From assembly GCA_037446395.1 (NCBI GenBank), contig JBBIIP010000007.1:1-64000 (forward strand): DNA of 64,000 nucleotides, in the 5' to 3' direction. This document shows positions 54,124 through 62,504 of this stretch, in pieces. This DNA comes from JAAYJT01 sp037446395 (GTDB lineage: Bacteria > Bacteroidota > Bacteroidia > Bacteroidales > JAAYJT01). Within the stretch, counting starts at the first letter, position 1; the number at the start of each line of letters is the position of its first letter. The notes beneath the pieces were generated by a model. It ran no database searches and had not been told where the DNA came from. It was given only the letters and a program-made list of their open reading frames with translations. The position numbers and the translations under genes are program-made.

Positions 54124-55452
54124 TTATTCTGCACCCAGTAATTCTACCTCAAAGACCAAGGTAGAATAAGCCGGAATGCTCTCACCCATTGCTCGGCTTC
54201 CATAGGCCAATGCATATGGCACAATTAACAAGGCTTTACTGCCAATATTCATCAGAGCAACACCTTCGTCCCAACCGGCTATCACCTGGCCTTGTCCAAG
54301 CGTAAATTCAAACGGAGTGCCACGATCAACTGATGAATCGAATTTTGTGCCATTGAGCAATGTGCCTGTATAATGAACTTTGACTTTCATGCCGGTAAGT
54401 GGCTTTGCACCGCTTCCTTTTACTTTTTCGATAAAATATAAACCACTGGCGGTAGGAGTTGCCTGAATGTTATTTTTCTTAAAATAATCGGAAATATTTT
54501 TAGCCTCACCTGTTTTGGCTTCTTCTTCTGCTTGCTTGGCTTGCTGTTCCTTAAGTAATTCTTGCCGTTCAAATTCTTCTTTCGAAACCAGATCGGCAAG
54601 TTCGACTTTGTAGATGATTGTTGAGTAAGGGGGCACAAATTCTCCACGGCCTTCTTCGCCGAAAGCAAGTGATGATGGAACAAGGATCGTGGCTTTTTCA
54701 CCTTTGCGCATCATGGCCAGGCCTTCAGTTAGACCGGCATTATCAAATTCTTTCCCAACTTCAATAGTAAAAGGCTCTCCACGTTCATAGGATGAAAAAA
54801 GTTGCTTTCCATCAATGAGTGAAATGACGAAGTGGGCTTTTGCGCGATCTCCAGGGTTGGCTTTGCGTCCCGAACCTGCAACCTGCGGAATAAAATATAA
54901 TCCTGAAGGAAGTGGTTTAACGGTAATTTTATTTTCTTTCAGGTAGTTTTCCAACAAGATAGGCTCATTCAGCTTAGCTGCTTCATTATCGGCTTTCTTT
55001 TTGTTTTCTATTTCTTCCATCGAAAGTATTTCCAATATTTTAACATCAAAATACATATTACTACCTGGTTTAATATACTCCGGAAGCTGACCCATTCGCA
55101 GCGTGCGAAGGAAGAATGAATCAGCCTTCACAATCAGGGTGGCGCTATCTCCAACTTTGAGTAAAGCAAGGCCCTCATAGATATCGCCTTTGTGATCTGA
55201 TTCAAGCAAGGGCAGTTTTGCCGGCTGGCCAGTATTTGCAGTACTGAATAAAATGCTGTCTTCGGTTCTATAGGTCATTTCCAGCGTCATCATATCGTTG
55301 ATTTGTGCAGATTTGCCATCCTTATTCTCGATATGAAGTTTGTAATACAAGCCGGAGTCGGTTTTCTTAAAACCTGGGTGTTCCCTTCCGCACGCCCCCA
55401 AAAAAATAAACAATCCAGCAAATGTGCCGGCAACCAAGAGTTTTGAATTCAT
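54124..55452 (-). CDS. Lipoprotein with three FKBP-type peptidyl-prolyl isomerase domains
   Basis: A 442-aa envelope lipoprotein (lipobox FLGAC, Cys at about residue 21). Three consecutive FKBP-like units are seen: residues about 35-145 (GLYYKLHIENKDG; degenerate), about 180-285 (GLYFIPQVAGSGRKANPGD), and about 335-440 (GLYFIEKVKGSGAKPLTG). Only the last keeps the classic core VKVHYTGTLLNGTKFDSSVDRG, GQVIAGWDEGVALM and PYALAYG; the second keeps GLTEGLAMMRKGEKATILVPSSLAFG. Isomerase activity is most likely in the third unit. A Lys/Glu-rich helix links units 2 and 3. Confidence 0.9.
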   Translation of the reverse strand: MNSKLLVAGTFAGLFIFLGACGREHPGFKKTDSGLYYKLHIENKDGKSAQINDMMTLEMTYRTEDSILFSTANTGQPAKLPLLESDHKGDIYEGLALLKVGDSATLIVKADSFFLRTLRMGQLPEYIKPGSNMYFDVKILEILSMEEIENKKKADNEAAKLNEPILLENYLKENKITVKPLPSGLYFIPQVAGSGRKANPGDRAKAHFVISLIDGKQLFSSYERGEPFTIEVGKEFDNAGLTEGLAMMRKGEKATILVPSSLAFGEEGRGEFVPPYSTIIYKVELADLVSKEEFERQELLKEQQAKQAEEEAKTGEAKNISDYFKKNNIQATPTASGLYFIEKVKGSGAKPLTGMKVKVHYTGTLLNGTKFDSSVDRGTPFEFTLGQGQVIAGWDEGVALMNIGSKALLIVPYALAYGSRAMGESIPAYSTLVFEVELLGAE

Positions 55453-55549
55453 AAAATTTTAGTTAATTGATTTTGAACTACTAATTGATTTAAGTTGTGT
55501 TGTTTCAACCGATGAAAAGCTGAAACAAGTGACTTTTTAATTTTAGTCG

Positions 55550-55557
55550 CAAAAGTA
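55550..55557 (-). promoter_or_regulatory. Candidate -7 box upstream of the FKBP gene
   Basis: Minus strand TACTTTTG is a perfect TAnnTTTG match about 98 nt before the start. No TTG was found at 19-21 nt spacing. Confidence 0.3.
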
Positions 55558-55613
55558 AGAATTCTAGCCCGAATAATTCATCATGCTATGTCTCAAATCT
55601 GCAAAATAATGGA

Positions 55614-56666
55614 TTACCGCATCTGATTTGGTAAGGAATCAGCTATAAAATGTAGCTGTTCCCTATACTCATGCAACTTGGAAATAAAGTCATTTAGAGT
55701 TTCATCGAGTGGTTTAAAGGAGTCTGCACCTGCAGCGTTTTTATGTCCGCCTCCACCATAATGTTTATGCGCAAAATCGTTGACCCGAAAATCGCCTTTT
55801 GAGCGGAATGATATTCGAATCATATGGTCTTTTTCGCTGAACAGAATGGCAAATATAATTCCTTCGATACTGAGTGCATAATTAACGATTCCTTCTGTGT
55901 CGCCAGGTTTGAAGTTAAATGACTGAAGTTCGTGATTTGAAAGAGCGATGTAGGCAGTGCGAAATTCTTTCAGCACGACAAGCTTTTCGCTCAGGCAATA
56001 TCCAAGAAGACGCAACCTGTCTTCGCTGAAAGTATCATAAACCCGCTGATGGATTAACTCGGCATCAATTCCTTTTTCGAGTAACAATGCCACGATACGA
56101 AAGGTAGATGGGTAATTGCATGAATAGCTGAATGAACCTGTATCAGTCATGATGCCAGTGAAAATGCATGTTGCAGTATCTTTATCAATCCGGGATTCTT
56201 CCTCCAGGCCTTGAATTAACTCATAAACCAGTTCACTTGTGGAAGAAACATTAATTCGGGATATCTTGTGCTTGAATGAATTCTCCGGGTTTGGATGATG
56301 ATCAATCAAAATGCGTGGTGCAACTGCCTTGCGAAGGTCTGGTTCAAAATCCTTGACGCGAGAAAGGGCATTAAAATCGAGACAAAATATCAGGTCAGCA
56401 GTTTTTATGATTTTCCTTGCTTTTGCCGGGTGAAATTCATAGACTATTATCTTTTCTGTCCCAGGAAGAAATGACAAAAAATCTGGAAATGTGTTCGGAA
56501 TCAGTATTTCTGATTTTTTGCCAATGCCTGCAAAGAAATGCATGAGTGCCAGAGACGCACCTATGCTATCACCGTCGGGGTTAAAGTGGGAAACGATTAA
56601 AATATTTTTTGCCCTATCAATCAGTTCCTTAATCTCTTTCAATTCGCTGTTTGTCAATTTCGTCAT
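55614..56666 (-). CDS. DHH/DHHA1 phosphoesterase, NrnA-like (oligoribonuclease / pAp phosphatase)
   Basis: A 350-aa DHH-superfamily enzyme. Motifs: VSHFNPDGDSIGASLAL (motif I), FCLDFN (motif II), LIDHHPNP (the DHH motif), FTGIMTDTGSF (motif IV), and the DHHA1 domain signature HYGGGGHKNAAGA near residue 310. NrnA-type enzymes remove residual nano-RNA dinucleotides and dephosphorylate pAp. The assignment within the DHH family is by overall pattern. It is divergent from ndk. Confidence 0.9.
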   Translation of the reverse strand: MTKLTNSELKEIKELIDRAKNILIVSHFNPDGDSIGASLALMHFFAGIGKKSEILIPNTFPDFLSFLPGTEKIIVYEFHPAKARKIIKTADLIFCLDFNALSRVKDFEPDLRKAVAPRILIDHHPNPENSFKHKISRINVSSTSELVYELIQGLEEESRIDKDTATCIFTGIMTDTGSFSYSCNYPSTFRIVALLLEKGIDAELIHQRVYDTFSEDRLRLLGYCLSEKLVVLKEFRTAYIALSNHELQSFNFKPGDTEGIVNYALSIEGIIFAILFSEKDHMIRISFRSKGDFRVNDFAHKHYGGGGHKNAAGADSFKPLDETLNDFISKLHEYREQLHFIADSLPNQMR

Positions 56667-56844
56667 GTATTGAAGACCTTTTATGAATTATAACTGCATT
56701 CCTTGTATTGATTATTTTTCAGGTTATGATCAGGAATCTTGCAATAGGCATGTCAAAGATGCGAAAATTTTTACAATGTTGCCGATTTGCTTCAACTTTC
56801 CTAATTTTGCCGCTTCAAATTAAGTATCCTAATACCAGAAAATA

Positions 56845-57264
56845 ATGGCCGGAACACACACCTTAACAATCATCAAACCCTTAGCAGTTAAAGAAAATAA
56901 TGCTGGAAACATCTTAGCAATGATTCTAAAAAACGATTTTAAGATAGCTGCAATGAAGCAGCTGGTTCTCAGCCAGAAAATGGCAGGTGAGTTTTATGCC
57001 GTTCATAAAGAAAGACCGTTTTATCAGAGTTTGATCAATTCAATGATAGCCGGCCCGGTGGTTGTCGCCATACTTGAGAAGGAAAATGCAGTTGAGGATT
57101 ACCGCAGGCTGATGGGTGCCACAGACCCGGCCAAGGCATCCGATGGAACAATTCGTAAATTGTATGGAGTTGCGATTCAGGAAAACGCAGTGCATGGCTC
57201 AGACAGCGATGAAAACGCAATCATTGAAAGCAATTTTTTCTTTTCCCAGATCGAGAGATTTTAA
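56845..57264 (+). CDS. ndk: Nucleoside-diphosphate kinase
   Basis: Ndk balances NTP pools by gamma-phosphate transfer through a phospho-histidine. The 139-aa length is typical. Motifs: TLTIIKPLAVKENN, YAVHKERPFYQSLINSM, GPVVVAILEKENAVEDYRRLMGATDP, and the active-site His in NAVHGSDSDENAIIES. Its stop is 1 bp from the convergent XRE regulator gene. Confidence 0.97.
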   Translation: MAGTHTLTIIKPLAVKENNAGNILAMILKNDFKIAAMKQLVLSQKMAGEFYAVHKERPFYQSLINSMIAGPVVVAILEKENAVEDYRRLMGATDPAKASDGTIRKLYGVAIQENAVHGSDSDENAIIESNFFFSQIERF

Positions 57265-57265
57265 A

Positions 57266-57793
57266 TCATTCCCTGATTTTATTGCTTGGTTTTAGCAGTT
57301 CGAATGTGTTGTCGGAATAGATCATAATAATGGTCTGAACCTCATTTTTCGTATTTAACCGTATATTTTTCTGCTCTTCGGCTGAGGCTGTAGAACCAGG
57401 AAAAGATTTGTGAGTGTGATCAAGCTGCTCCAACCCCGTTTTTGGCCCTAATGACTCATGAGTGCTTTTTCCCAAGGTGTTCATCGCGCGGTGAACTTCT
57501 TCAGGAAACAAGGTTGGTTGATTTTTTTTTCTTTCCTCCGGGGCTTTTACTATCGTTTCATCTATTATCACATTTTCTATTGGACTGCGATAGAAATCTC
57601 CCTTTCCTGTTAGCAGCCAATCTGGATTGATTTGCGGAAACCTTAGCAGAATTTTTCTTACAACGTCCAGGCTTGGTTTATTTCTTCCTGTAATCAAATG
57701 TGATATGATTGCCCGCGCAACACCAATTTCATCAGCAAATTGCGAAGAACTAAGGTTCATTTTCTCAATAATAAGTTCAATTCGGTTATTCAT
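57266..57793 (-). CDS. XRE-family helix-turn-helix transcriptional regulator
   Basis: A 175-aa protein. The N-terminal HTH (residues 4-62) reads IELIIEKMNLSSSQFADEIGV, then ISHLITGRNKPSLDVVRKI and FPQINPDWLLTGKGDFY, a form common in Bacteroidota stand-alone regulators. The remaining 110 residues are hydrophilic with no peptidase or ligand-binding motif I recognise. Target genes are unknown. The AT-rich block lies directly upstream. Confidence 0.82.
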   Translation of the reverse strand: MNNRIELIIEKMNLSSSQFADEIGVARAIISHLITGRNKPSLDVVRKILLRFPQINPDWLLTGKGDFYRSPIENVIIDETIVKAPEERKKNQPTLFPEEVHRAMNTLGKSTHESLGPKTGLEQLDHTHKSFPGSTASAEEQKNIRLNTKNEVQTIIMIYSDNTFELLKPSNKIRE

Positions 57794-58789
57794 TTTGTAT
57801 CCTGATTACTAACGATGTTACAAAAATAGTATATATTCAATTCGTTTCGATCTTTAAAAATAAATATTTGTTAATTGTTAATATTGCTTGTTAATTCTTC
57901 AATATACTGTTTATAAAGTTGATATAATCATTTGTTATGCAATATTTTAGAGAGCTCAATTCGTTGTAGGTTTTTCTCCTTTAAAAATATTACTATTCTT
58001 AAAACTTATAGTTACGATGAATTTATGTATATTGCTGACTATCAATATTATTAAGAATTTATAATTATTTATATTTAAGTAACACTCTAATATATTAACA
58101 ATTGGTAAATTTTAAATGTTTGTTTTACAGACAAATAACATATTTTAAATGTTCAAATTAACAAATGTTATTGTGTTTCTACATTTGTTTATTATAATTT
58201 ATTACATTTATATATTTTACATTACACTTTTGTAACCAATTCATAACTTTTTCACATACAGGTCATTTCTACTAAAAATAACTTGTTGCATAATATTAGG
58301 CTTTCTTATTACTAAAAGACTTAATTACATGAGCTTATAAAGATTATATGAATCTTTGATTAACTTGTATTTTTAATAATTACCCACGTTTCTATATTCC
58401 TACCTAATTTATTCGCATCAGAAAGCAATATGCAATTGATGAAAAAGTGGATTGGATTGGTTTAGTAACCGAAAATGACGCTGAACTCAAATTATTAGAG
58501 AAATAGTTTTTCCAATTGCTGGGCAACTTGCTTGAGATAAATCTACCAGATGGTGATAAAGTTTTCTATAAACCAAAACTTATCCTGTATACTATTAAAT
58601 GTCATCATCCTCCCCCGCTTTCAGTTAATCTAACTTTCCCCTGAAGAGGTGTGAGCATCTGGAACCAGATGGATCATGCAGAAACCTTTAATTGAATGGA
58701 TGCACTTGGTTATTTCAAGTAGGATGGTCTTGCAATACAAAAATGGGTACTTAGAAGGAGGCCGAGATTCATGAATTTTTTTAAAAAGA
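57794..58789. other. Gene-free, very AT-rich intergenic block
   Basis: About 1 kb without a credible gene. I counted 107 G+C in the 540 bp from 57841 to 58380 (about 20%), far below the neighbouring genes. A -7 box for the XRE gene lies at 57821-57828 (minus strand TATTTTTG). From 58400 the composition returns to normal: an open fragment without a start (58408-58506) and a 16-bp palindrome (CATCTGG-AA-CCAGATG, 58656-58671) are present. No tRNA, array or terminator was recognised. Confidence 0.7.
58408..58506 (+). pseudogene. Possible gene remnant
   Basis: A 33-codon open stretch bounded by stops, without an ATG start, reads in part QYAIDEKVDWIGLVTENDAE. The amphipathic, well-mixed composition contrasts with the AT-rich DNA before it and looks like a decayed coding fragment. 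I cannot name a parent family. Confidence 0.2.
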
Positions 58790-60478
58790 TTACATCTTCA
58801 AAAGCTTTCTGCTTTCTACTCCTTTGTCCGTTGTAATGCGAATCAGATATAAACCAGCTCTTAAGTGACTCAATTGCTCAATTTTGAAGTATGCACAATG
58901 GCTAGTTATGTCCCTTTCCAGTAAAGTCTTTCCTGAAGCGTCAGTAAAACTAATTTTCATCAGGGAATTTCTTCCACTTGTATTGCCAATCCATAAAAAC
59001 TCACTGAAGGGATTCGGAAAAATTGCAAGAGAATTCGTTTCATTGGGTTTTTCATCCACTTTTAAGATGAGATTGGCGATATTGAAATTCGGTATTCCAT
59101 AGCCAAGGAGGCTATCAGGATTATTAAACCTGGAGCAACTTTGCTTGATGGATTGCGCAACCTGCATATTCGTTTTTTCGCGGTTGCTTTGCCATAAACA
59201 TGCAGCCATGCCTGCAATTATCGGAGACGAGAAGGAGGTACCATTCCCGGCTACAACAACACCTGAAGAATTCGATATGGCTGTACCCGAGCCCCTGGCG
59301 CAAACATCTGGTTTAACCCTGCCATCTGCAGAGGGTCCTTTTGAACTGAATGCAACATAATTTCCTGCACCATCCACTGCACCTATGGCAAGAACACTGT
59401 CTCCGTCGGCGGGAGCACCAATATATAACCAGGATGGGTCGGTTCCGCTGTTTCCTGCACTATTAACCACCAGTATTCCTTTGCTTGCAGCCTTGTCAGC
59501 GCCTCTGGTGACCGGTGTTGAGTTTCCGTTCATCTGCATATACGTATGGTTTTGCAGTGGGTTGTCAAAGGTCGTGTATCCCAAGGAAGAGTTTATTACC
59601 CACGCCCCTACACTATCCGCAAATTCGGCTCCTGCAACCCAAAAATATTCTTCCATTAAATATTCGGTCGGGGCGTCTTCGGTCCTTAGCAGCCAGTAAT
59701 TTGCTTTGGGCGCAGTGCCAACCATTTGCCCGCTCCAATTGGCAGCCATTATAGACAAAACATTCGTGCCATGCGGATGTATCGAGGGATTATAGACATT
59801 ATTGCCTGGCTGTACGAAATCGCGAGTGCCTAAAATTCGGTTTTCCAACCGAAGACTATCGAACAATGGGATTGTGTTCACGTTTCGGAAACCTGCATCC
59901 AATACCGCGATTACCATTCCTTCTCCTCTGAATCCTTGATTGTGAAGCGATTGTCCCGAAATCATATTGATTTGGTTGAAGGCGTTTCCATAATTATAAT
60001 AATCGCTGGCAATTGATTTTGGTTCGTTTTGATATGGGATGGGAATTGCATTTTGTTCGTCAAAATGAAATTTCTTATTTGCAAAGTGGCCTAACTTGTT
60101 GTTTGATTTAGAATCCATTGAAGTGATTGATAATACAAAAGGCATAGCCGCAATTGACTGAACAACCGTTGCATTGTTTATCCAAACGGTCGCAAGGTTA
60201 AACCAGCGGCTAACAGCGGCCACCTGAGCTCCTGCCTGCCTGATTGCCTGCAGATAGGAAGGTGTAACCGGAAGGTCAGAAAAATCAATTGGAATATTCT
60301 GTTTCGTACGACGTGCTAACCCAGCCTGACTCACAAACTGCGAAGGATTATTGAGTGAGTAGGGCGAATTGTTTTTGTTTGCAAATCTCACAATATATGC
60401 AGTCCCGGGTTGTTGTGTATATACCTCCAAAGCAAGCAAAACCAATACGCCAGTAAATAGTTTAAGATAGTGCTTCAT
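58790..60478 (-). CDS. T9SS-exported S8 subtilisin-like serine protease
   Basis: A 562-aa secreted protease. N-terminal signal (LFTGVLVLLALEVYTQ), then an inhibitor-like propeptide (about 25-120). The S8 triad is complete: D194 (AVLDAGF), H236 (HPHGTNV) and S415 (GTSFSSP), with the oxyanion Asn in NSAGN (N343). The last about 80 residues are a type A T9SS sorting domain (FPNPFSEFLWIGN, then GLYLIRITT). The product is expected at the cell surface or in the medium. It is divergent from trmD. Confidence 0.95.
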   Translation of the reverse strand: MKHYLKLFTGVLVLLALEVYTQQPGTAYIVRFANKNNSPYSLNNPSQFVSQAGLARRTKQNIPIDFSDLPVTPSYLQAIRQAGAQVAAVSRWFNLATVWINNATVVQSIAAMPFVLSITSMDSKSNNKLGHFANKKFHFDEQNAIPIPYQNEPKSIASDYYNYGNAFNQINMISGQSLHNQGFRGEGMVIAVLDAGFRNVNTIPLFDSLRLENRILGTRDFVQPGNNVYNPSIHPHGTNVLSIMAANWSGQMVGTAPKANYWLLRTEDAPTEYLMEEYFWVAGAEFADSVGAWVINSSLGYTTFDNPLQNHTYMQMNGNSTPVTRGADKAASKGILVVNSAGNSGTDPSWLYIGAPADGDSVLAIGAVDGAGNYVAFSSKGPSADGRVKPDVCARGSGTAISNSSGVVVAGNGTSFSSPIIAGMAACLWQSNREKTNMQVAQSIKQSCSRFNNPDSLLGYGIPNFNIANLILKVDEKPNETNSLAIFPNPFSEFLWIGNTSGRNSLMKISFTDASGKTLLERDITSHCAYFKIEQLSHLRAGLYLIRITTDKGVESRKLLKM

Positions 60479-60517
60479 TTCTGTTTCCTATGTTCATTTC
60501 ACCAAATCTCTTTCCAG

Positions 60518-60525
60518 CAAAGATA
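60518..60525 (-). promoter_or_regulatory. Candidate -7 box upstream of the subtilase gene
   Basis: Minus strand TATCTTTG is a perfect TAnnTTTG match about 40 nt before the start; the -33 region is only TGG. Confidence 0.35.
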
Positions 60526-60564
60526 ATTCAAATTCATAGTTTTCCATTGATAGATAATTAACCA

Positions 60565-60572
60565 TATTTTTG
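60565..60572 (+). promoter_or_regulatory. Candidate -7 box upstream of trmD
   Basis: TATTTTTG is a perfect -7 match 22 nt before the trmD ATG. The nearest TTG upstream is at 15-nt spacing, shorter than usual. Confidence 0.35.
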
Positions 60573-60594
60573 CTTAGTATTTAGTAACTGCAAA

Positions 60595-61272
60595 ATGCGA
60601 ATTGATATCCTGACAATTTTTCCCGAAATGTTCATTGGCCCTTTTGATCATTCAATGATTAAAAGAGCCAGGCAAAAAAATCTTGTAGAGTTTCACTTTC
60701 ACGACCTGCGCGATTATAGCACCAGCAAACATCGTAATGTTGATGATTATCCATTTGGTGGTGGCAGCGGAATGGTGATGATGATACAGCCCATTGCAGC
60801 ATGCATAGAATTCCTAAAAAAGCAGCGAGATTATGATGAAATCATTTTCCTGACTCCGGATGGCAAACTGCTCGACCAACCAATGGCCAATAAACTCTCG
60901 TTGAGCAGAAACCTTATCCTGTTATGCGGGCATTACAAAGGCATTGATGAGCGAGTCAGGGAGCACCTGGTAACAATGGAAATTTCTATTGGCAACTATG
61001 TTCTTACCGGGGGTGAACTTGCATCTGCTGTGCTGTGCGATTCAATAATCCGGCTAATTCCCGGTGTACTCAACGATGAAACATCTGCGCTTGGCGATTC
61101 ATTTCAGGATATGTTGCTCTCTCCCCCAGTCTATACAAGGCCTGCAAACTTCAATGGGTGGAAGGTTCCAGAACTGTTGCTCTCAGGAAACGAAGCCAAA
61201 ATAAAACAATGGCATGCTGAACAGGCACTTTTAAGAACGCAACTACGCCGCCCTGAAATGCTGGACGAATAG
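60595..61272 (+). CDS. trmD: tRNA (guanine37-N1)-methyltransferase
   Basis: TrmD methylates G37 of tRNAs and prevents frameshifting. The SPOUT fold motifs are present: RIDILTIFPEMF at the start, DDYPFGGGSGMVMM, the deep-knot SAM site LLCGHYKGIDERV and SIGNYVLTGGELA, and QDMLLSPPVYTRPANFNGWKVP. The 225-aa length is normal. It precedes rplS, a conserved pairing, although rplS has its own promoter in the 129-bp gap. Confidence 0.97.
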   Translation: MRIDILTIFPEMFIGPFDHSMIKRARQKNLVEFHFHDLRDYSTSKHRNVDDYPFGGGSGMVMMIQPIAACIEFLKKQRDYDEIIFLTPDGKLLDQPMANKLSLSRNLILLCGHYKGIDERVREHLVTMEISIGNYVLTGGELASAVLCDSIIRLIPGVLNDETSALGDSFQDMLLSPPVYTRPANFNGWKVPELLLSGNEAKIKQWHAEQALLRTQLRRPEMLDE

Positions 61273-61331
61273 GTTTCACAATACCAAAACAAGGTCGGAA
61301 AGAACCAATTGTAAATTATTTTTAACCCCGG

Positions 61332-61363
61332 TTGCGATAATCAAAATATTTTTAATAAATTTG
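61332..61363 (+). promoter_or_regulatory. rplS promoter (Bacteroidota type)
   Basis: TTG at 61332-61334, a 21-nt spacer, and a perfect -7 box TAAATTTG at 61356-61363. The predicted start near 61367 leaves a ~35-nt leader before rplS. Confidence 0.6.
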
Positions 61364-61401
61364 CACTCCTTTTTGGATCACGAAATTTAATACCGAACAT
61401 A

Positions 61402-61758
61402 ATGAATAGCAACGATTTATTGAAGTTTATTGACAAAGAGCTGATCGGAAATGCTGAACTTCCGAATTTTAAGGCTGGGGACACGATAACCGTGCACTAT
61501 AAAATCAAGGAAGGCGATAAAGAAAGAACTCAGCAGTTTCAGGGTGTGGTTCTTCAGCGCTCCGGGCAAGGGCATACAGCAACTTTCACAGTGAGAAAAG
61601 TCAGTGGCAGCGTTGGAGTAGAAAGAATCTTCCCTATTAGTTCCCCTTTTATTGACAAGATTGAAGTCAATAAACGTGGATTGGTCCGCCGTGCGCGAAT
61701 CTTCTATCTGCGAAAACTCAAAGGCAAAAAAGCCAGGATTAAGGAAATCAAATTCTAA
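61402..61758 (+). CDS. rplS: Large-subunit ribosomal protein L19
   Basis: L19 lies at the 30S-50S interface. The 118-aa sequence follows the family closely: LPNFKAGDTITVHYKIKEG, TQQFQGVVLQRSGQGHTATFTVRKVSGSVGVERIFP, and RRARIFYLRKLKGKKARIKE at the C-terminus. It ends 21 bp before a clear rho-independent terminator. Confidence 0.97.
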   Translation: MNSNDLLKFIDKELIGNAELPNFKAGDTITVHYKIKEGDKERTQQFQGVVLQRSGQGHTATFTVRKVSGSVGVERIFPISSPFIDKIEVNKRGLVRRARIFYLRKLKGKKARIKEIKF

Positions 61759-61779
61759 GGCTCACTGGCAAGTATTTTT

Positions 61780-61802
61780 AAGTCCCTTCATGGGACTTTT
61801 TT
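61780..61802 (+). terminator. Rho-independent terminator after rplS
   Basis: AAGTCCC (61780-61786) pairs with GGGACTT (61792-61798) around a 5-nt loop and is followed by a run of T to 61802. Confidence 0.8.
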
Positions 61803-61876
61803 AATGTCTGGAAAACCAAATTCTCAACTCATTTGCTTTGACTCCTTCAACCCAAAACTAAAAGATTGCTTAAACT

Positions 61877-62419
61877 ATGAACATGGAAGATCCCGTATAT
61901 AGCAAGCAGGCCCTCGATATGTTCACGGTCGCCAACGAGTTTTGTATTTTTATCGAAGGTGCAGAAAATCAATCTAATAGGTATGTTTTTCATTACCTTG
62001 CAAAAGTATTGCCTCTGCTTTACATCAAAGGCATCTTACTTCCTTCTGTCATAGTCGAATATCCTGAAGCCAATGAAAGATATGTTACTGAAGAAAATTG
62101 GCAGGACATTTTCAATAATTTGAGGCGTATTTTTTCGACCGAAGATGTCTTTCTGAATCAAAATCCACAACAATTAATGCAAAATAATGTGAGGGAAACC
62201 AGCCTGGCAGAAAACCTAACCGATATTTATCAGGATATGAAAGATTTTGTTTTGCTCTTTGGCAAAGAATCGCATGCTGCCCGAGAAAATGCCCTGCATG
62301 ATATAAAAAAACTATTCGCTGATCATTGGGGGCATCGCCTTATTGAGGCCCACCGGTACATACATTATCTCATATATACTGAAGAAATACATAATTCCGA
62401 ATCGCTCTCTGATTATTAA
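61877..62419 (+). CDS. DUF5063 domain protein
   Basis: A 180-aa cytoplasmic protein matching the DUF5063 pattern: an all-helical fold with VANEFCIFIEGAE, YLAKVLPLLYIKGILLP, ENLTDIYQDMKDFVLLFGKES and a C-terminal HWGHRLIEAHRYIHYLIY. No catalytic motif is obvious and the function is unknown. Met1 and Met3 are alternative starts. It stands between rplS and lpd. Confidence 0.82.
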   Translation: MNMEDPVYSKQALDMFTVANEFCIFIEGAENQSNRYVFHYLAKVLPLLYIKGILLPSVIVEYPEANERYVTEENWQDIFNNLRRIFSTEDVFLNQNPQQLMQNNVRETSLAENLTDIYQDMKDFVLLFGKESHAARENALHDIKKLFADHWGHRLIEAHRYIHYLIYTEEIHNSESLSDY

Positions 62420-62504
62420 TCCATCTATGAAATCAAACTTTATTCTGCCTGGATTGTTAGTCCTTTAATTTCTTACATTCGCAATTTAGTAAACATTCAC
62501 AACC

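Noticed and set aside
58656..58671. Palindrome CATCTGG-AA-CCAGATG as a terminator
   Set aside because: It has no following T-run and no gene ends near it on either strand.
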